This document shows positions 56,001 to 62,044 of a stretch of 64,000 nucleotides of DNA, in pieces; position 1 is the first letter of the stretch, and every line of letters starts with the position of its first letter. The stretch is taken from positions 1 to 64,000 of the forward strand of contig JBOEGQ010000005.1 of the NCBI GenBank assembly GCA_050633505.1. Direction: 5' to 3'. The position numbers and the translations under genes were made by a program. Below the pieces are notes generated by a model. It had not been told where the DNA came from and made no database searches. It was given only the letters and a program-made list of their open reading frames with translations. This stretch comes from UBA1672 sp050633505. GTDB taxonomy: Bacteria; Pseudomonadota; Alphaproteobacteria; Micavibrionales; Micavibrionaceae.

Positions 56001-56718
56001 CGCACTAACTGTTGGTGCCGCGGCCTCGACTGTCGTTGCAGGAGGTGCGCTCGCCGCCACGGCCACAGTTGCGGCGCCGATTGTTGCTGCTGTTGCAGTA
56101 GGTATGACTGCCGATGCAGCAGTAGGTGCATTTAAGGCAACAGAATCGTTGGAAGATGCGATTAAGAATAATGAGAAGCCTGTTCGTAAATATGATGATG
56201 TTGAAGCAGATGGTGCGCCTAAACTGACCAATTATCTCAATTTAAAACTTTTCGCGATGCAAGAAGGTGATGTTCCTGATGGTTCAGAAGGACTTACAAT
56301 GCAAGAAAAAGCACAAGTCGTTAGTGAACATGAATATTCAAAAGACCCTGAAGCACTTGATGATCTGGAAGCGAAGCTACAAGCTAAAATAGACCATTAT
56401 GATGAAATTATCGAAGAGAATGATTCTTGGGTGCATGATTCAGTGCGTTTTTTCTGGGATGATGATGAGATTGATGCGAAAAGACAGGCGCAAATGGATC
56501 GCACACACTATGCTGCTGCTCTTAACGAATTAAAAGAGTATAGAAAAGAGCTCGAAGAATTTGAGGGGGACAAGCCGGAGGCTGAGCATTCTGCCTCAGA
56601 AGAGAATGACTTGGACGGTTGGGATCTTGTCGCAGGTAACTTTGAAGATGATCAAAATCCAGCCTCTCAAGTTGATGCCAATCCTGCACCTAATTCTATG
56701 ATGTCACCGAATACATAG
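53041..56718 (+). CDS. Large repeat protein with effector/toxin-like layout (function unknown)
   Basis: A 1225-aa protein starting at TTG 53041 (AGGGTG about 9 bp upstream). Three copies of an about 70-aa domain (LIVNNAEGMEAGG.. KADLIAKLQQDGFEVTDRP.GSTGPNIRIHASHDxFAQYQ) lie at about 38-110, 540-615 and 628-700. A middle region has H263 in GHKSHFNV, D283 in LYDSG and C363 in RGNCTTRGQ, whose order recalls His-Asp-Cys peptidases. An acidic Ser/Asp/Asn-rich linker (about 720-880) leads to a glycine/alanine-rich hydrophobic stretch (about 885-1040) that could enter membranes, and a charged helical tail. No signal peptide. A secreted effector or polymorphic toxin is an inference. Confidence 0.6.
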   Translation: MGLFDRIKERLNADNKLENNGVQAVDRPVSYNPDRDEKIANLIIDKARQGQVGDSEIMQIPVKNMDLQTKEAIMKQLQADGFEVMDRPNGSTGPNIRIYASHEQFSGYKHQISQETTPPKVNAPGSDDQYLRLVDDEIAKAKSVLENWNDSADEIQEVRQLERPTQVIMHNEDLLNRGYYAGQATEGYNRLLSAFKILNEDDLSPAQNRALERALEVQDNLRKDAAIYGDRPTGEGANRYLDSKMDQLAKTGETYMVSGHKSHFNVTRIQKQTDGSYTYTLYDSGHETQVVGKQDGRLMANAVREHVIKPNADIRSLIEADMQKRSSDSAGSEYKQSKNFIEGSLKQPPVRTVEEFAQRRGNCTTRGQRIMVSDIVQDNQLSEKIYNFLNGANGTSDADIKHAIENRIEELEKIRDEGQRVIPIAAERQLSPEQYVKANNADNYQHVRIGLDNGERMDAYRTAPGLFSKDELDILQKTLQRNGTDANVRESVSSPGQYYLYVDPQNAESLHTSLKQDLQRYQQNNHLTPDTPNRTNNVSDLIVNNAEGMEAGGREIVKISTDGMNEQVKADLIAKLQQDGFEVTDRPHGSTGPNIRIHASHDKFAQYQQHVLNDAIAPKPRPNLSQIIVNNAEGMEAGGQEIMKISTDGMDKQVKADLIAKLQQDGFDVTDRPNGSTGPNIRIHASHDEFAQYQHRINPNNARVFSLDEVRQRRDANAGRLSSSAPSSSQGGISNNSSMSDTPMREAPQYTPSSDRAAVVASLDNGGGGNASSEIKRGQASTNDGSVENGSAAVQLDPLDILNDQPLPSETDVPDIQETIGTESVVDNDAPAANETLPPPDNVEPITGSDASADTENAQSAQTDTNEADIKQTNTPDDPSAKMTKVTAIGASGAGVGLGIVGLTAAIKSGDNVGIAVSGVDVAVSSGDAILDGASAAGKNVSNALRGAAIKANVLVTVVDGVYQISQEEGLENKAARTGAVALTTGTALTVGAAASTVVAGGALAATATVAAPIVAAVAVGMTADAAVGAFKATESLEDAIKNNEKPVRKYDDVEADGAPKLTNYLNLKLFAMQEGDVPDGSEGLTMQEKAQVVSEHEYSKDPEALDDLEAKLQAKIDHYDEIIEENDSWVHDSVRFFWDDDEIDAKRQAQMDRTHYAAALNELKEYRKELEEFEGDKPEAEHSASEENDLDGWDLVAGNFEDDQNPASQVDANPAPNSMMSPNT
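54664..55130 (+). repeat. 258-bp tandem duplication inside the 1225-aa gene
   Basis: Two copies of an 86-codon unit begin at 54664 and 54922 and are almost identical at DNA level (for example AATAATGCAGAAGG and GAAGCCGGTGGTC in both). They code for the second and third copies of the repeat domain. The first copy (about 53150-53370) is diverged, so the second duplication is recent. Confidence 0.75.
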
Positions 56719-56796
56719 CTGGCCATCTCTACACCTCGTTTCTGAGCCTGTAAAACAGTAAACCAGAATGAGAGGAACGCAGACAGATTATCTGGT

Positions 56797-57642
56797 TTAG
56801 ATTGGGTCCGATGTTATATGGTCTACATTAGAATTTGTGACAGAATTTATAAATGCATTTTCAGAAAACATACGCTCTTTCGCATCAGTCACAAAGCCTA
56901 GTGCTCTATATGGAATTCCTAAACGTATGCCACCAGTTTCATCACGAAACAGATAATCATACTCAACTGTGGTTCTGCTGATATTTAAACCAAATTTCGA
57001 AATTGTATCCGCAAAGGCCGGGTTCAAATAGCCTTCTAGTTCTTCTAGAAATTCTTCTCTTGTGAGGGAGAGCTGATCCTGTGGATTGCTTAACCTTTCC
57101 ATCACAAGATACGTCTTATCCTCTTGAACACATATACCATGGATTTCGGGAAATAACTGACGTATGTCTTCATCAAGTGTATTCATAAAATGAACGAGCT
57201 GGGCTTGTTCATGTCCTTCAAAATCGCCCCGATATAAAAGAACATCCCCTAGATTCTCGCTCGTTGCTGAGAAGTATCCTTTTGATGCTTGCTTCCCGTA
57301 GCCCCTAGATCCAGAAAAATCTGTTTGCTGAATATCATCTAATAGTTCCAAATTATTGACATCTTGATACGCAGCATGGCTATAGTTTCTTCCTAATGTT
57401 TCAAATGCTTGTGTTGCTTTTTCCGATGACAATCCCAAAACAAGCATATCACCTAATCGGGCAGTATTCTCTTCTAAAGCTACCCTTAAATTCCCTAGCT
57501 TCGTTTTATTGAACGCTTTAGAGAGCCAATGAGATGCAGATTGCTGCTGATCTAAAATCTCTGCTCTTTTTTCTTGAAGACCAGAAGCTATTTGATCGTT
57601 CTCAGCATATTTATTGTGGGCTGATATGTCGTTAAATGTCAT
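56797..57642 (-). CDS. Unknown soluble protein, 281 aa
   Basis: The frame opens much further upstream (57861), but the first about 73 residues of that frame lack coding character and the palindrome at 57685-57705 lies within them, so I prefer the ATG at 57642 (MTFNDISAHNKYAEN). The protein is acidic and mostly helical, starting with a Gln/Glu-rich coiled-coil-like stretch. It has a YDYLFRDETGGIRLGIPYRALGF segment near the end. There is no signal peptide or membrane segment and no recognised domain. It converges with the 1225-aa gene (78 bp between stops) and could be its partner, for example a chaperone or immunity protein, but that is a guess. Confidence 0.55.
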   Translation of the reverse strand: MTFNDISAHNKYAENDQIASGLQEKRAEILDQQQSASHWLSKAFNKTKLGNLRVALEENTARLGDMLVLGLSSEKATQAFETLGRNYSHAAYQDVNNLELLDDIQQTDFSGSRGYGKQASKGYFSATSENLGDVLLYRGDFEGHEQAQLVHFMNTLDEDIRQLFPEIHGICVQEDKTYLVMERLSNPQDQLSLTREEFLEELEGYLNPAFADTISKFGLNISRTTVEYDYLFRDETGGIRLGIPYRALGFVTDAKERMFSENAFINSVTNSNVDHITSDPI

Positions 57643-57684
57643 AAGAGTTTTTCTTAAAAAATAATATTCAATGGTCTTAAAGCC

Positions 57685-57705
57685 AAGCAATATAGTATAT
57701 TGCTT
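57685..57705 (-). promoter_or_regulatory. 21-bp perfect palindrome upstream of the 281-aa gene
   Basis: Arms AAGCAATATA and TATATTGCTT meet at a central G, all ten positions per arm symmetric. It lies 43 bp upstream of the chosen start of the minus-strand gene, where an operator over the promoter would sit. No regulator gene is adjacent apart from hipB 360 bp away, whose own half-sites look different (ACTAA/TTAGT). Confidence 0.55.
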
Positions 57706-57952
57706 ACGGTTAACATTTGGTGAAATCAATTCAACGAATGTGATACATCTAAAAGACGTATCAACCAAGGCATTTCTAAACATTGACAAATCATACGTAG
57801 TTCTTCCACGCAACAATTGCCTTACATTCATGAGGGTAATAAAAGGTTCTCTCCCAACCAATTTTCCGGGTTTTCGATGAGGGGGGCATTTATCTCCAAT
57901 CCTACATCCAAAATCCTGTCAACAGGGTTTGCCTCGACAAGAGCCTTTTGCC

Positions 57953-57977
57953 CCCCTCAGGTTTTTATCCTGAGGGG
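57953..57977. other. Strong GC-rich hairpin between divergent genes
   Basis: Arms CCCCTCAGG (57953-57961) and CCTGAGGGG (57969-57977) are perfectly complementary around a 7-base T-rich loop. There is no T-tract on either side, so it is not a standard terminator. It lies about 90 bp upstream of hipB. It could be part of a transcript leader, a recombination site or the remnant of an element end. Confidence 0.45.
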
Positions 57978-58015
57978 CATTAAAATAGGGATAGCAAAAC
58001 TTGAAAACATTCAAA

Positions 58016-58062
58016 ACTAATACTATAATGTTAGTATATATATAATTATGAGGATTACTAAC
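58016..58062 (+). promoter_or_regulatory. Clustered ACTAA/TTAGT half-sites, candidate HipB operator
   Basis: ACTAA (58016-58020), TTAGT (58031-58035) and ACTAAC (58057-58062) form two overlapping inverted repeats, the second as GTTAGT...ACTAAC. An AT-rich stretch lies between them (TATATATATAAT). HipB antitoxins repress their own operon through paired inverted repeats, so the position just before hipB fits autoregulation. Confidence 0.45.
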
Positions 58063-58065
58063 ACA

Positions 58066-58374
58066 ATGGTGTTACTTATGACGGTATCAAAAGCTCAGAA
58101 TAAGCTTGCTAAGAACATACGTAGTAAACGGTTAAATGTGGGACTAACCCAAGAAGGCCTTGCCGAACGTTCCGGTGTTAGCTTACCGACACTTCGCAAG
58201 TTTGAGCAAAAAGGCCTGATTTCCCTAGAATCATTCTTAAAGCTCTCTATGGCTTTAGGGTGTTTAGGGGATTTTGTATCTGCCACTGAATCTTCCGATA
58301 CAGAATTTACATCCATTGATGACGTGCTAAAAGACAGCAAAACCAAAACACCAAAAAAAGGGTGGCGTAAATGA
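58066..58374 (+). CDS. hipB: HipB-type helix-turn-helix antitoxin
   Basis: A 102-aa XRE-family protein. The helix-turn-helix is NIRSKRLNVGLTQEGLAERSGVSLPTLRKFEQKG, followed by a helix ending in CLGDFVSATES and a Lys-rich tail. Its stop overlaps the hipA start (ATGA). In HipBA modules HipB binds HipA and the operator. I prefer the ATG at 58066 (GAGG 12 bp upstream) to 58048; the latter would put the last operator half-site inside the gene. With hipA broken, HipB probably remains only as an orphan regulator. Confidence 0.78.
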   Translation: MVLLMTVSKAQNKLAKNIRSKRLNVGLTQEGLAERSGVSLPTLRKFEQKGLISLESFLKLSMALGCLGDFVSATESSDTEFTSIDDVLKDSKTKTPKKGWRK

Positions 58375-58622
58375 GTAACTATCTCTCACTAGAGGAAATT
58401 AAGGTTGGTCTCAATTTTGGTGATGACACACTGCCTGTTGGTCGCTTGGCAAGCCGTAATAGTAAAATTTACTTTGAGTATGATACGACATTCCTTGCAC
58501 GTAACCTGAATATTTCGCCACTCAAACTACCTTTAGAGACAGGTGTTCAAACATTCGATCCATATTTATTTGAAGGGTTGCCCAGTGTTTTTAATGACAG
58601 CCTACCAGATGTAAGGTTTTGA
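58371..58622 (+). pseudogene. hipA: hipA toxin kinase, truncated by an insertion sequence
   Basis: The first about 80 residues match the HipA N-terminal domain: VGRLASRNSKIYFEYDTTFLARNLNISPLKLPLE and FEGLPSVFNDSLPD. The family continues as DGWG..LLMDR, but here the frame goes VRF-stop just as the IS6-family element begins. The whole kinase domain (about 350 residues) is missing and no remainder is found on the other side of the IS, where an integrase is present instead. The toxin is therefore almost certainly inactive. Confidence 0.85.
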
Positions 58623-59272
58623 TTTGTATGTTCAGTGAGATTCAGTTGTTTCTTTTTAATCATATTCATAAGTTCTATTCCTGCGAGTGTTCGTGATGCG
58701 GTGTGCATCTTTCTGAACCCTCCCATAGGCGTAGTGGTCCGTTTGATATGACGGTGATCTTGTTCAACAATGTTGTTGAGATATTTAGACTGGCTGATTG
58801 TAAATTTCCTCTTTCCCGTTATTCGCCCAGGCTTATTGAAGTGATCTAGCGCGGCCTTGTTAGATCCGCTCTTATCGACATTAATACGGTATGGTATACG
58901 ATTATGGCGAAAGGCCTTACGGAAGAAGGCTTTCGCCGCCGCACGATCGCGTTTCTTTGAAACCATGAACTCAACGGTGGCGCCATATTTATCAACGGCG
59001 CGATAGAGATAGCGCCACTTCCCTTTGATTTTGATATAGGTTTCATCCATCTGCCAACTGCGATGAACGGGGCGTTTATATTGCCGAGATTTTTGCTCCA
59101 AGAGCGGCGCAAAATGCAACACTCATCTATTCAATGTTGCATGATCGATTTCAAAACCGCGCTCAACCACCATCTCTTCGATATTCCGATAGCTTAGAGC
59201 ATAAGACACGTACCAGCGGACACATTGCAGAATGATAAACTTGGGATAGTGACGACCGGAAAATGAAATCAT
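58547..59272 (-). pseudogene. IS6-family transposase with an in-frame TGA at codon 50
   Basis: Reading from the ATG at 59272 the N-terminus is ISFSGRHYPKFIILQCVRWY, as in IS6 transposases, up to DHATLNR. A TGA (59123-59125) stands where the family has Trp (LNRWVLxxAPLLE). The frame then continues VLHFAPLLE through the DDE catalytic core, with MDETYIKIKGKW (D), NVDKSGSNKAAL (D) and VEQDHRHIKR (E) all intact. A restart at the GTG right after the TGA would lack the N-terminal DNA-binding helix. Towards the end the frame reads out of the IS into hipA antisense sequence. Either a nonsense mutant or a readthrough case. Confidence 0.82.
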
Positions 59273-59309
59273 GGAGTGATCCTGCTGTTGAAAAACAGAA
59301 AAACTAGAC
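58611..59309 (-). mobile_element. IS6-family insertion sequence between hipA and an integrase
   Basis: The left edge is placed where hipA homology stops (after ...SLPD, about 58610). The right edge is placed where a partly matching inverted end occurs (TGT at 58610-58612 and ACA at 59308-59310; about 16 of 26 positions agree). The ends are weak, so they may be off by some tens of bases. The about 0.7-kb size suits IS6. The flanking 8-bp sequences (CTACCAGA and GGGAATTC) do not match, so no target duplication is present. This fits a deletion or rearrangement joined at the IS. Confidence 0.65.
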
Positions 59310-59317
59310 AGGGAATT

Positions 59318-59974
59318 CTAAGATTGGATTAATGTGCTAAACTTTGCGACATACCGTTTATACTCTGCTGGGCTGAACCAAGGTCTGTGAACAATCTTTC
59401 CCTGTGTTTTATAAGGAGGAGGGGACAGCTCAGGCAAAGCCGTTAGCCAGCCGCGCCGTATCGCCGTTTTAAGAACTTGTCGTAATGTAACAATCTCATT
59501 ATGAATTGTTTTACGCGCTGGAAGCTTTTTTTGTGGCGGTCTATTACTTTTTGAATGCTCTGGATTATCATCTTGCGGCGTCATACGATGCACACGATAT
59601 TCCTGAACCTTACCCGCCGTAACATCTGATAGTGCTAAATTTCCAAAAAACGGATTTAAATGAACACGCAAGCGTATGGAATGACCTTCCACCCACTTAG
59701 GACTACGCTGCCCTTCCGTAATAACTTCGTATTCTTTGAGGAATTGTTCCGCGACTTCTTTAAACGTTTTTTCATCATGCAAAAGTCCCGCGCGAGATTT
59801 ACCGCGCAACTCTAAATACCAATCCTCTGCAAATTCTTTTGCAAGAGAGAGGCTGTCTTCTTTGGTGCTTTTCCGCCGATTTTTACCCTGAATATAGCTA
59901 GAACATTGCCAATAACGACTTCTTGGTCGTCTAAAGACATGAACTTTTCCGCCTAAAATTGTGTGATGCTCCAT
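59318..59974 (-). pseudogene. Tyrosine recombinase (integrase), catalytic domain missing
   Basis: A 218-aa remnant. The N-terminal arm-binding domain HVFRRPRSRYWQCSSYIQGKNRRKSTKED and the SAM-like core-binding domain (FKEVAEQFLKEYEVITEG ... NEIVTLRQVLKTAIRRGWLTALPELSPP) are present. Homologues continue beyond RPWFSPAEYKR for about 180 residues with the Arg...His-x-x-Arg...Tyr active site; here the frame ends KFSTLIQS-stop a few bases before the IS. The protein could bind DNA but not recombine. A tRNA-end-like att sequence lies about 100 bp upstream of its start. Confidence 0.85.
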
Positions 59975-60038
59975 CCCGCTCTTACCCCTTTCTAGAGTGC
60001 GTAAAAGTGCGTATCAAATGCGTAAGGGGACTTTTAGC

Positions 60039-60070
60039 AAAAAAATAAAGGCCTACCAAGCGGTAAGCCT
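60039..60070 (-). terminator. Minus-strand Rho-independent terminator next to the att-like site
   Basis: On the minus strand, AAGGCTTACC, loop GCTT, GGTAGGCCTT (one G-U pair) is followed by TATTTTTTT. There is no coding gene upstream on that strand, but the tRNA-3'-end-like sequence at 60080-60091 is 9 bp upstream, as expected for the terminator of a tRNA gene whose body has been displaced. Confidence 0.7.
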
Positions 60071-60079
60071 TACTGTTAT

Positions 60080-60091
60080 TGGTTGCGGGGG
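60080..60091 (-). other. Candidate attachment site: 3' end of a tRNA-(f)Met-like gene
   Basis: On the minus strand the sequence reads CCCCCGCAACCA, identical to the acceptor-stem end plus CCA of initiator tRNA-Met genes. It is followed after 9 bp by a terminator. The rest of a tRNA is absent. Such isolated tRNA 3' ends next to an integrase are typical attL/attR repeats. Twelve bases are few, so chance cannot be excluded. Confidence 0.45.
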
Positions 60092-60231
60092 TGCGCAACA
60101 ACCTAAGCCTAATCTATAATGCCATTGATATAACCAGACATAAAAAACCTATATTTTACAATGACATAGAACCTTCGTAATCTGAGATAATAAACATCAC
60201 AGTTATTACAAAATAAGCAACATAAGTTAAT

Positions 60232-60315
60232 CGGCAAAAATAACGGCAAAGAATCCATATGAAGTAGAACTAGCACTATGTTATAGTTAAATAAATAGCG
60301 GCAAAAATAACGGCA
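60232..60315. repeat. Two 17-bp direct repeats in the fic promoter region
   Basis: CGGCAAAAATAACGGCA occurs at 60232-60248 and 60299-60315, 67 bp apart. Each copy contains the short repeat CGGCA twice. The second copy ends 17 bp before the fic ATG. The 358-bp gap 59975-60332 otherwise holds only the terminator, the att-like site and AT-rich DNA; a 78-codon minus-strand frame there lacks coding character. Confidence 0.65.
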
Positions 60316-60332
60316 TTTCATGAGGTACAAAA

Positions 60333-61520
60333 ATGACAGAAACAATCGGATTAATGGAGCCTATGCTGCCACCAGAAGGCACTCCTGAACTTAGCGATCT
60401 AGCCATAGACCTCGTGGCGAAAGCAAATAGCTTTGCAGGAAAATTAAACCCTATCGTCGCGCATTCTGTTGGCGATTTAGTGCGATCAATGAACTGCTAT
60501 TATTCTAACCTTATCGAAGGACACGACACGCACCCTCGCGATATTGATCGTGCATTAGCAGAAGATTATGCCACAGAACCTAAGAAACGTGCATTACAGA
60601 AAGAAGCTGTTGCCCATATTACAGTTCAGAAAATGATTGATACCAATGATGTTCCTGAGCTGTATCCAATATCATCAGAATATGGCCAATGGATACACAG
60701 AGAATTTTGCGAGCGCATGCCAGAAGAATTGTTATGGGTCGAGAACCCAGACACAGGTGAAAAAATCAAAGTCATTCCCGGTTTGCTCAGAGATGGAACA
60801 GTTGTCGTTGGGCGGCATATACCACCACTCCCAGAAAACCTGCCTAATTTTCTAAACAGGTTTGATGCCGCCTACGACATTAATAAGCTTTCTAAAGTCC
60901 AACGCATTATATCCGTTGCAGCATCGCACCATAGATTACTCTGGATACACCCGTTTTATGACGGCAACGGACGCGTTGCACGCTTAATGTCATATGCAGC
61001 ATTATTACAGCTTGGTGTTGGTAGCGATCTGTGGTCAGTAGCGCGAGGATTAGCACGGCAATCAGATAAGTATAAATCTCTCTTGCAAGCTGCCGATGGG
61101 GATCGGCGTGGTGACTTAGATGGTCGCGGAACACTTTCGCAAAAAGCGCTCATAGAGTTTTGTGATTTTTTCCTACGCATTTGCATTGATCAAGTCGAAT
61201 ACATGGAAAGCCTCCTAGACTTTAAAAACTTATCCGAACGTATGCGCATTTATATCGAAGAAGAAATTGCTTTTGGAAATCTACCAAAAGGAAGCTATGC
61301 CCTCTTGCGGGAAGCTTTGCTTATAGGCGAATTCGAAAGGGGTCGTGCAGGAGAGCTTACAGGCTATAAAGAACGCGCAGCACGCGATGTCCTGAATGCG
61401 CTAGTAAAGAAAAAGTTATTAGTTTCAGATACACCGCGCTCTGCTGTACGGCTTGGCTTTCCGATTGATGTGATAGAACGTTGGTTTCCACTTCTATACC
61501 CTGCAACGACCACACGATAA
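60333..61520 (+). CDS. Fic family AMP-transferase, class II, with winged-helix C-terminus
   Basis: A 395-aa protein with the complete Fic motif HPFYDGNGR (206-214), which transfers AMP (or another phospho-group) to target Ser/Thr/Tyr. The inhibitory motif SNLIEG (58-63, S/T-xxx-E-G/N) lies before the Fic core, so it is a self-inhibited class II protein with E62 blocking ATP. The C-terminal about 100 residues (LLREALLIGEFERGRAGELTGYKERAARDVLNALVKKKLLV) look like a winged helix-turn-helix, which may bind the direct repeats upstream. The gene ends in a strong terminator. Target proteins unknown. Confidence 0.9.
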   Translation: MTETIGLMEPMLPPEGTPELSDLAIDLVAKANSFAGKLNPIVAHSVGDLVRSMNCYYSNLIEGHDTHPRDIDRALAEDYATEPKKRALQKEAVAHITVQKMIDTNDVPELYPISSEYGQWIHREFCERMPEELLWVENPDTGEKIKVIPGLLRDGTVVVGRHIPPLPENLPNFLNRFDAAYDINKLSKVQRIISVAASHHRLLWIHPFYDGNGRVARLMSYAALLQLGVGSDLWSVARGLARQSDKYKSLLQAADGDRRGDLDGRGTLSQKALIEFCDFFLRICIDQVEYMESLLDFKNLSERMRIYIEEEIAFGNLPKGSYALLREALLIGEFERGRAGELTGYKERAARDVLNALVKKKLLVSDTPRSAVRLGFPIDVIERWFPLLYPATTTR

Positions 61521-61543
61521 AAACCAGCAAACGAAACTCTCAC

Positions 61544-61570
61544 AAGGCCAGATATTAATCTGGCCTTTTT
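61544..61570 (+). terminator. Rho-independent terminator of fic
   Basis: Arms AAGGCCAGAT (61544-61553) and ATCTGGCCTT (61558-61567) are perfectly complementary around an ATTA loop, and the second arm runs into a short T-tract (to 61570). It starts 24 bp after the fic stop. Confidence 0.9.
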
Positions 61571-61642
61571 GCTATGCGCGTCCCGCCCAAATTTGCGCGG
61601 GAGTGACGCTATCTTAAAAACTACAAAACAGATTGAATGTGA

Positions 61643-61894
61643 ATGTCGAAAGAGAAGAAAACCAATTCTTTCGCACCCTTCTCCCTGCGCTTGTCACAGG
61701 AGGAACGAGAGCGATTAAAGCGCGATGCGGGCGATCAACCGCTCGGCGTTTATATTCGCTCCTTGCTCTTCGATAAACCAGATAAACGCAAACGCCGCCT
61801 GAAAGCCCCCGTGAAAGACCAAAAAGCATTGGCGCAAGTTTTAGCAAAATTGGGGCAAGCCGATATCTCACAAAATCTTAAAAAATTAGCATGA
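61643..61894 (+). CDS. MobC-like mobilisation accessory protein
   Basis: The 83-aa protein starts SKEKKTNSFAPFSLRLSQEERERLKRDAGDQPLGVYIRSLLFD, a ribbon-helix-helix pattern as in MobC relaxosome proteins that bind oriT and open the strands for the relaxase. It has a basic middle (KPDKRKRRLKAP) and a helical tail. It sits directly before the relaxase, which fits the mobilisation module. The ribosome binding site is weak. Confidence 0.72.
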   Translation: MSKEKKTNSFAPFSLRLSQEERERLKRDAGDQPLGVYIRSLLFDKPDKRKRRLKAPVKDQKALAQVLAKLGQADISQNLKKLA

Positions 61895-61897
61895 GCC

Positions 61898-62044
61898 ATG
61901 GATAGCGGATCGCTCATTGTATCACCAGATACGGAAGAAATCATGCGTGAAGCAAGCGAGGCTATTTTAGAGATGCGCAGCGATTTATTACAGGCACTGG
62001 ATAGACGAACAAGGGAAGAAAACGACAATGATGTTGGAGGGTAA
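61898..62044 (+). CDS. Small protein between MobC-like protein and relaxase, 48 aa
   Basis: The 48-codon frame from the ATG at 61898 (MDSGSLIVSPDTEEIMREAS...) ends at 62044 and overlaps the relaxase start by 17 bp. It starts 3 bp after the MobC-like stop. The product is acidic and helical (EAILEMRSDLLQALDRRTREE) and could form a coiled coil. Tight packing and overlap support a real gene of the mobilisation module. Similar small proteins are common at this place, but I cannot assign a function. Confidence 0.55.
   Translation: MDSGSLIVSPDTEEIMREASEAILEMRSDLLQALDRRTREENDNDVGG

Noticed and set aside
57643..57861. N-terminal extension of the 281-aa gene
   Set aside because: The added 73 residues look non-coding, and the perfect palindrome lies within them.
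60080..60160. Complete tRNA gene at the att-like site
   Set aside because: Only the 12-base acceptor end matches; no T-arm, anticodon arm or D-arm can be folded from the neighbouring bases.
60109..60345. 78-aa minus-strand ORF before fic
   Set aside because: Composition is Phe/Tyr/Leu/Cys-rich as expected from AT-rich non-coding DNA; it crosses the direct repeats and the fic start and has no ribosome binding site.
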